Shown here piece after piece: positions 13,839-18,245 of a stretch of 18,245 bases of DNA (positions are counted from its first letter, which is position 1; the number at the start of each line of letters is the position of its first letter). A model generated the notes under the pieces. It saw only the letters and a program-made list of their open reading frames with translations, searched no databases and was not told the origin of the DNA. The translations under genes were made by a program, and so were the position numbers. This DNA is from Mageeibacillus sp. UBA5747 (GTDB lineage: Bacteria > Bacillota > Clostridia > Saccharofermentanales > UBA5734): contig DIFN01000052.1 of NCBI GenBank assembly GCA_002419145.1, positions 1-18,245 of the forward strand, in the 5' to 3' direction.

Positions 13839-15215
13839 GTGGAAGACAGCAGTCTATGGTTCTCACTGACTACTGCAGCTGCTCCGGTGAGCGGCAATAA
13901 CTCGATTGCACTTGATCTGTTTGTCGTCGCGATCCTGATCTTGGTCAATGCCCTTTTTTCCGCGACGGAAATCGCCATTATCTCTTTGAATGATAGCAAG
14001 ATACGCCGCAGGGCAGAGGAAGGCGACCTTTCAGCCGCTAAAATCCACCGGCTGATGTCAGAACCCAGCCGTTTTCTGGCCACCATCCAAGTCGGTGTAA
14101 CGATGGCAGGTTTCCTGTCTTCAGCTTTTGCAGCAGAAAATTTTGCCAACCGGCTCTACACCCTGATCGGGATTGATTTGCCAGCTGTCCACACCGTCAG
14201 CGTCGTGATTGTCACATTAATCCTGGCCTATTTCTCGTTGGTCCTGGGTGAGCTGGTGCCCAAGCGCCTGGCACAGAACAAACCGGAGCAGCTGGCCAAG
14301 GCGGTCGTCGGCACCATCACAACCTTGGGCATGGTCATGTACCCCTTTGTCAGGCTTTTGACGCTGTCAACCAATCTGGTGCTGCGCATACTGCGGGTGG
14401 ATCCGAACCGGGTGGATCACAGTGTCACAGAAGAAGAGATCCGGATGATGGTCGATGTTGGCCGCGAGCTCGGCAGTATCCATGAAGAAGAAAAAGAGAT
14501 GATCGAAAACATCTTCGAGTTCAACGACATGGCAGTCAAGGAAATCATGACCCACCGGAGAGACATTGTTTCAGTTGATGTCGATGCCACGTACCAGGAG
14601 GTCATTGATATCGCGCTTCATGAGCACTACACCCGGATCCCGGTCTATGAAAACAGCATTGACAATATTATCGGCATCCTCCACATCAAGGACCTCCTGC
14701 GGTATGCGACTGAATCGCATGATGCATTCAGCCTGCGCGCGATTATCCGGCCACCCTACCTCGTTCCTGCGTCCAAAAGTTCCGATGCTGTTTTCCGCGA
14801 CATGCAGAAAGCCCGGGCTCAAATAGCCATTGTCATCGACGAATATGGCGGCACCGCCGGCCTGATCACGATTGAAGACTTGCTGGAGGAAATCGTTGGC
14901 AACATTCAGGATGAGTATGACGAGGAAGAGCCAGACATCGCCCGCATCAACGAGACCACATATCACATGGAAGGTATGACCCCGCTGGATGAAGTGGGCG
15001 AGATGTTAGGCATCGAATTCCCGGATGAGGATTTTGACACGCTGGCAGGCCTGGTTATCAGCCTTCTGGGTCGCATTCCTGATGAAAATGAAAAGGCAAC
15101 TGCCAAATTTGGCAATCTCCAGTTCAAGGTGCTGGAAATGGACGATAAGCGGATCGCTAAGATCGAGGTCGTTGTCGTACCTGAAACCGAATCGGAGGCT
15201 TTGGATGATGAATAA
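13839..15215 (+). CDS. CNNM/DUF21-CBS-CorC_HlyC membrane protein (hemolysin family)
   Basis: A 458-aa membrane protein of the family annotated as hemolysin or CorC. Members are linked to Mg/Co ion efflux or homeostasis, though the activity of this one is unknown. The order is the DUF21/CNNM transmembrane domain (hydrophobic segments about 24-50, 80-100, 117-140 and 155-185, with the conserved LGELVPKRLA at 136-145), two CBS domains (about 233-350, with VKEIMTHR, HYTRIPVYENS and IAIVIDEYGGTAGL), and the CorC_HlyC C-terminal domain (about 368-450). The start is GTG 13839, with TAAGGAG at 13821-13827. It opens an operon in which the next gene overlaps its stop. Confidence 0.92.
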   Translation: MEDSSLWFSLTTAAAPVSGNNSIALDLFVVAILILVNALFSATEIAIISLNDSKIRRRAEEGDLSAAKIHRLMSEPSRFLATIQVGVTMAGFLSSAFAAENFANRLYTLIGIDLPAVHTVSVVIVTLILAYFSLVLGELVPKRLAQNKPEQLAKAVVGTITTLGMVMYPFVRLLTLSTNLVLRILRVDPNRVDHSVTEEEIRMMVDVGRELGSIHEEEKEMIENIFEFNDMAVKEIMTHRRDIVSVDVDATYQEVIDIALHEHYTRIPVYENSIDNIIGILHIKDLLRYATESHDAFSLRAIIRPPYLVPASKSSDAVFRDMQKARAQIAIVIDEYGGTAGLITIEDLLEEIVGNIQDEYDEEEPDIARINETTYHMEGMTPLDEVGEMLGIEFPDEDFDTLAGLVISLLGRIPDENEKATAKFGNLQFKVLEMDDKRIAKIEVVVVPETESEALDDE

Positions 15216-15861
15216 GGCCCCGAAATGGGACGCCATCCTCTTTGATGTGGATGGGACCCTGATCGATTCGATCCCGTTCATTGTTGAGTCCTTCCAACAC
15301 GCCTTTTGGCGCCACCTGGGACATCCGCTCGATGAGGCAACGATCCTGGCTGGTATCGGGACTCCGCTCGAAACAGCCTTCAGCCATTGGCCCCCGGAAC
15401 AGGCCAAGGCTCTGATGGAGTCCTACCTCGAATACAATCATGCTAACCTGCATCATGGGATCGCCGTTTTCTGGCAAGTGCCGGCACTGCTGGAGCAATT
15501 GCAGCAGATGGGCATTCCGCTGGGCATTGTCACCAGCAAACGCTTGAGTGCCCTGGAGCCCACCTTGGAAGATTTCGATCTCGCCCGCTTTTTTGACCTG
15601 GTTATCACCAAGGAAGACACGAAACTGCACAAACCCAATCCCGAGCCGTTGTACGAGGCGATGAAGCGTCTGAACCTGACCCGGCCGGACCGGATTCTCT
15701 ATGTGGGCGACAGCATCCATGACTTGGAATGTGCAGTCCGGGCGGGTTGCCAGCCGGTCATGGTCGGCTGGACCCGGATGCCCCGGCAAGCCTTGCACCA
15801 GGCGCATCCGGCGATCTGGATCGAGCAGGCCAGCGAACTTCTGAATCTTCTGGAGGATTGA
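15205..15861 (+). CDS. HAD-superfamily phosphatase (phosphoglycolate phosphatase / PpaX-like)
   Basis: A 218-aa HAD hydrolase with an alpha-helical cap (subclass I). Motif I DVDGT is at 14-18, with D14 the nucleophile and D16 the acid/base. Motif II is the threonine/serine in GIVTSKR, motif III the lysine in HKPNPEPL, and motif IV GDSIHD. Relatives include Gph and PpaX (phosphoglycolate or pyrophosphate). The substrate cannot be fixed here. Two adjacent ATGs (15205 and 15208) are possible. GGAGG at 15194-15198 suits both, and each overlaps the end of the upstream gene, so coupled translation is likely. The recombinase-like gene starts one nucleotide after its stop. Confidence 0.9.
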   Translation: MMNKAPKWDAILFDVDGTLIDSIPFIVESFQHAFWRHLGHPLDEATILAGIGTPLETAFSHWPPEQAKALMESYLEYNHANLHHGIAVFWQVPALLEQLQQMGIPLGIVTSKRLSALEPTLEDFDLARFFDLVITKEDTKLHKPNPEPLYEAMKRLNLTRPDRILYVGDSIHDLECAVRAGCQPVMVGWTRMPRQALHQAHPAIWIEQASELLNLLED

Positions 15862-15862
15862 C

Positions 15863-16477
15863 ATGGCTCGCTATGCCTACATGCTGCTGGATAAAACAGA
15901 AAAGGACGTCAGTCGCCAGGCCATGCAGCTGGATACCATCGGTGGTTTCGACAAGATTTTTGTCGACAGGATCAGCGACCGCAGCCCGCAACGGGAACAG
16001 CGCCAGAAAATGCTCGCTATGCTTGCTGCAGGCGATGTCGTCTACGCGGCAGCAGCAGACCGTTTCTGTGACCAGACGCGTGATTTTTTCGAAGTCTTTT
16101 TTGAATTCGAACAACGCGGCGCTGAACTGGTGCTTCTGGAAGAGAATTTCGACACCCGGAGCCTGGCTGGCCGCCAGAGCCTGAAAATGCTCAAAACGTT
16201 TGCCCGCTTGGATTATTTGTTCCAGTCCGAGCGGAAAAAGCAGGGGATCGAAGCGGCCCGTGGTCAAGGCCGACGCATCGGTCGTCCTCCGGTTGCGATC
16301 CCGGCCCAGTTCCGGGAGATCTGCCAGCTGTGGGCATCGGGCCAGATCAACGGCCGTGAAGCAGCCCGCCGAGCAGGCCTGCGCAGTACGTCATTCTATA
16401 AAAAGGCAGCCGAACTTGGCTTCAAGGCACCGCCGCGGACAGCACTCCCGGCAGACCGCAAGGCAGAAGAGACCTAA
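15863..16477 (+). CDS. Serine-recombinase-like protein, catalytic serine lost; probable DNA-binding regulator
   Basis: A 204-aa protein with the length and layout of a small resolvase/invertase: an N-terminal resolvase fold (about 1-115), a long linking helix (FARLDYLFQSERKKQGIEAA), a GRRIGRPP arm (136-143), and a C-terminal helix-turn-helix (about 150-187, with GREAARRAGLRSTSFYKK). Compared with gamma-delta resolvase, the usual YARVST near residue 10 reads YAYMLL. The nucleophile serine is therefore leucine (L8) and the preceding arginine is tyrosine (Y6). R44 and R67 seem kept, but the third active-site arginine is D70. Strand cleavage looks impossible, while dimerisation and DNA binding look intact. 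GGAGG at 15852-15856 is 6 nt before ATG. It sits one nucleotide after the HAD gene, inside a housekeeping operon, with no inverted repeats or transposase around it. Confidence 0.85.
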   Translation: MARYAYMLLDKTEKDVSRQAMQLDTIGGFDKIFVDRISDRSPQREQRQKMLAMLAAGDVVYAAAADRFCDQTRDFFEVFFEFEQRGAELVLLEENFDTRSLAGRQSLKMLKTFARLDYLFQSERKKQGIEAARGQGRRIGRPPVAIPAQFREICQLWASGQINGREAARRAGLRSTSFYKKAAELGFKAPPRTALPADRKAEET

Positions 16478-16485
16478 GTGAAATC

Positions 16486-16511
16486 TGACAATCTTGTGAA
16501 TTTGATTGTCA
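16486..16511. promoter_or_regulatory. Inverted repeat overlapping the foldase -35 box (operator candidate)
   Basis: TGACAATC (16486-16493), a 10-nt spacer, then GATTGTCA (16504-16511). The two arms face each other with centres 18 bp apart, as expected for a symmetrical dimer. The right arm covers the -35 hexamer TTGTCA. A further direct copy of CTGACAATC lies at 16612-16620, early in the foldase gene. There is no T-run, so a terminator is unlikely. Confidence 0.6.
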
Positions 16512-16533
16512 CCCAGTGACGGGATGATATAAT
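16506..16533 (+). promoter_or_regulatory. Foldase gene promoter
   Basis: TTGTCA (16506-16511, five of six to consensus), a 16-bp spacer, and TATAAT (16528-16533) with the extended TGa just before it. This is one of the strongest-looking promoters in the window. The start would be near 16540, with a leader of about 56 nt. Confidence 0.85.
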
Positions 16534-16595
16534 ATTTTTCTGTGCAACCCCGGAACATCATGATTTTGAACAATGATAAAGGATGGAAGCCCTCT

Positions 16596-18122
16596 ATGAG
16601 TGAACCTAAAACTGACAATCAATGGCATTCTGAGCAGGCCAGAGCGGAGCGCAAAGCCCGCCTGAACAGCTTGAAAGACAAGAATGGCGGCAAAAAACCA
16701 CTCCGCACTGGCAACCCACTTTTCAAGGTCATCCTTGCAGTCGTCCTGGTGGTGGCGATTCTGGTGACCGGTGGATGGTTTGCCCTCAACAGCGGACTGC
16801 CCCAGCAGACCTTGGCGGCCATGACCGTTAACGGCAAAGACATCAAAGTCGCCGAGCTGAACTACTATTTCTACATGACTGCCAGCAATTACGGCATTGA
16901 TATGACCGACCCGGCTACAGCGGAAGCGACGCTGTCCATGCCCAGCACGGTGGAAGGTTTTGACACCTACAAAGACATGCTTATTGATTCCGCTGCTCAG
17001 ATGGTGCAGGAGAACGTGATACTGGCTGATGAAGCTCAAAAGGCCGGTCTGACCCTTGATGACAGCGACCAGCAGAAAATCACGGATTTCTATGAGACGC
17101 TGCAGCAGCAGGCGGATGCTTCCAAGATGACCATGACCAATTTCATGGCCCAGTATTTTGGCAAAGGCGCCACCACCGAAAGTTTGCGCCCTGCCTTTGA
17201 ACGGCTGCTCCTGGCTCAGAAATTTGCGGCCCAGAAGCAGCAATCCTTTGAATTCAGCGACGCTGAACTGAAAGCTTATTATGATGAACACCGCGATGAA
17301 TACGACAAGGTCACCTATCGGGCGTTCACCTTTGCGCCGGATGTGGCTGAGGATGCCAGCGACGCCGACAAAGAAAAGGCAGCAGCTGCTGCCAAGGCCA
17401 AGGCTGATGCCATGGCTACGCTCGTGACAGATGAGGCCAGCTTCAAAGCCCAGGCCATCGCCAACGCCGCCCAAGATCAGAAGGATGCCTATACCAATAA
17501 GGATGCCTCGCTCATGGCCGATACCCGCTACTACAGCATCAGTTCCCTTCCCCAGTCGGCCTGGCTGTTTGACGAAGCCAGGAAGGCAGGCGACATGACG
17601 GTGGTCGAGGAGACCGGTACGGCTGGCAGCACGGTCCTTTATTTCATCAGTCGTTCGATTGATGACCAGCCGCGCGTCGATGTCCGCCATATCCTGATCA
17701 TGGCAGATGAAACGACAGCCACCGAAGAAGAAATCGCCGCTGCCAAAGCCAAGGCCGATGATATCCTGGCCCAGTACAAGGCTGGCGCACAGACCGAGGA
17801 GGCTTTCGCAGAACTGGCCAAGGCCAACTCCGAGGATGGCAATGCTGCCGACGGCGGCATCTACACCAATATTTACCCAGGCCAGATGGTTGATACCTTT
17901 AACGACTGGATTTTCGATCCGGCTCGCAAACCCGGCGACACCGGGGTGGTCCAGACCAATTATGGTTTCCACGTCATGTATTTTGTCCGGCCGTCAGGGG
18001 TTGAATGGGAGATCAATGTCCGGTCTGTTCTTGCCGATGAGGCTTACCGGGCGTATCTGGCTGACCTCAAAACAGCCTACCCTTATGAACTGAACGATCT
18101 CGGCCTGCGGTTCGTTCCCTGA
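16596..18122 (+). CDS. Membrane-anchored parvulin-type peptidyl-prolyl isomerase (PrsA-like foldase)
   Basis: A 508-aa foldase that would help secreted proteins fold outside the membrane. It has a charged cytoplasmic N-terminus (1-41), one transmembrane anchor (about 42-63), a SurA/PrsA-like N-terminal chaperone region (about 75-230) and a C-terminal parvulin domain (about 360-475) starting VDVRHILIM with H365. A second, degenerate unit precedes it (about 239-355). Its opening VTYRAFTF lacks that histidine, and AWLFDEARKAGD (322-333) mirrors DWIFDPARKPGD (437-448) in the full domain. There is no lipobox cysteine, unlike Bacillus PrsA, so it is held by a helix. ATG 16596 is preferred, with GGAAG six nt upstream; GTG 16542 would add 18 residues but lies almost at the transcription start. 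Confidence 0.88.
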   Translation: MSEPKTDNQWHSEQARAERKARLNSLKDKNGGKKPLRTGNPLFKVILAVVLVVAILVTGGWFALNSGLPQQTLAAMTVNGKDIKVAELNYYFYMTASNYGIDMTDPATAEATLSMPSTVEGFDTYKDMLIDSAAQMVQENVILADEAQKAGLTLDDSDQQKITDFYETLQQQADASKMTMTNFMAQYFGKGATTESLRPAFERLLLAQKFAAQKQQSFEFSDAELKAYYDEHRDEYDKVTYRAFTFAPDVAEDASDADKEKAAAAAKAKADAMATLVTDEASFKAQAIANAAQDQKDAYTNKDASLMADTRYYSISSLPQSAWLFDEARKAGDMTVVEETGTAGSTVLYFISRSIDDQPRVDVRHILIMADETTATEEEIAAAKAKADDILAQYKAGAQTEEAFAELAKANSEDGNAADGGIYTNIYPGQMVDTFNDWIFDPARKPGDTGVVQTNYGFHVMYFVRPSGVEWEINVRSVLADEAYRAYLADLKTAYPYELNDLGLRFVP

Positions 18123-18124
18123 CC

Positions 18125-18151
18125 TTTCCCGGCCCCGCCCTTTTCGGGAAA
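18125..18151 (+). other. Hairpin just after the foldase stop
   Basis: TTTCCCG (18125-18131) pairs with CGGGAAA (18145-18151) around a 13-nt loop, with no T-run. It could protect the 3' end or assist the stronger terminator downstream. Confidence 0.35.
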
Positions 18152-18169
18152 ATCTTCCCTAACTAACAG

Positions 18170-18208
18170 AGCCTCCTTTTTCTGGTCCTCAGGAAAAGGA
18201 GGCTTTTT
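18170..18208 (+). terminator. Rho-independent terminator of the foldase gene
   Basis: A 13-pair stem formed by 18170-18182 and 18192-18204 (AGCCTCC / GGAGGCT plus an A-T run and one T-G pair), a 9-nt loop, then TTTTT to 18208. The remaining bases to 18245 hold nothing I can identify. Confidence 0.88.
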
Positions 18209-18245
18209 GTCCGGTCTGGGCTGCATTTAAGCCACAACAAAAAAG

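Noticed and set aside
14207..14215. GATTGTCAC copy inside the CNNM/CBS gene as another operator half-site
   Set aside because: It is single, unpaired, far from a promoter and explained by coding for Ile-Val-Thr. It also shows that one half-site alone can occur by chance.
15863..16477. Recombinase-like gene as part of a transposon, integron or invertible switch
   Set aside because: There are no terminal repeats, no invertible segment, no cargo and no composition change. The gene is coupled to the operon and its catalytic residues are missing.
16509..17972. Long minus-strand ORF (487 codons) opposite the foldase gene
   Set aside because: It is antisense to a gene with recognisable domains, promoter and terminator. 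The Gly/His/Leu-rich translation shows no family.

Overview
The window reads as a chromosomal segment of a moderately GC-rich Bacillota-type (Gram-positive, probably clostridial) bacterium. The reasons are the glmU-pth-mfd order, strong GGAGG-type Shine-Dalgarno sequences, TATAAT promoters (several with an extended -10), a lipoprotein-type solute-binding protein, and a membrane-anchored parvulin foldase of the PrsA type. The exact lineage cannot be settled from the sequence alone.

Left end (1-572): no gene. It holds a strongly C-rich tract with a tetranucleotide repeat and a four-tract G-quadruplex motif on the minus strand. After this come two DnaA boxes, an AT-rich stretch, and a dense second cluster of DnaA boxes. 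This looks like a replication origin, or at least a DnaA-binding regulatory region. Most genes to the right run away from it.

573-6144: glmU, pth and mfd, covering cell-wall precursor synthesis, peptidyl-tRNA recycling and transcription-coupled repair. pth and mfd overlap. 6247-6888 is a lone cyclase-family metal hydrolase. 6889-7605 has no intact gene I can support, but the minus strand carries what looks like a decayed two-gene membrane-protein operon. 7606-7680 is a complete tRNA-Arg(CCG) with its own promoter and terminator.

7771-11161: a DusB-type tRNA-dihydrouridine synthase, whose reading frame contains a perfect 37-bp palindrome at a sharp codon-usage break. Next is an EF-G paralogue with an altered G4 motif, preceded by a palindrome, a promoter and a structured leader. 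A terminator separates it from the convergent genes.

11269-13565 (minus strand): a complete polar amino-acid ABC importer (binding lipoprotein, permease, ATPase), transcribed divergently from the next block.

13839-18122: a CNNM/CBS/CorC membrane protein, a HAD phosphatase and a serine-recombinase-like protein form a tight operon. The recombinase-like protein has lost its catalytic serine but keeps its helix-turn-helix. Directly after it lies an inverted repeat of resolvase-site size that overlaps the -35 box of a strong promoter. That promoter drives a PrsA-like foldase with two tandem parvulin-like units. The strongest candidate for something undescribed is this pair: a recombinase fold turned into a transcription regulator, and its operator in front of the foldase gene. 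The dusB palindrome and the origin-like region come next.
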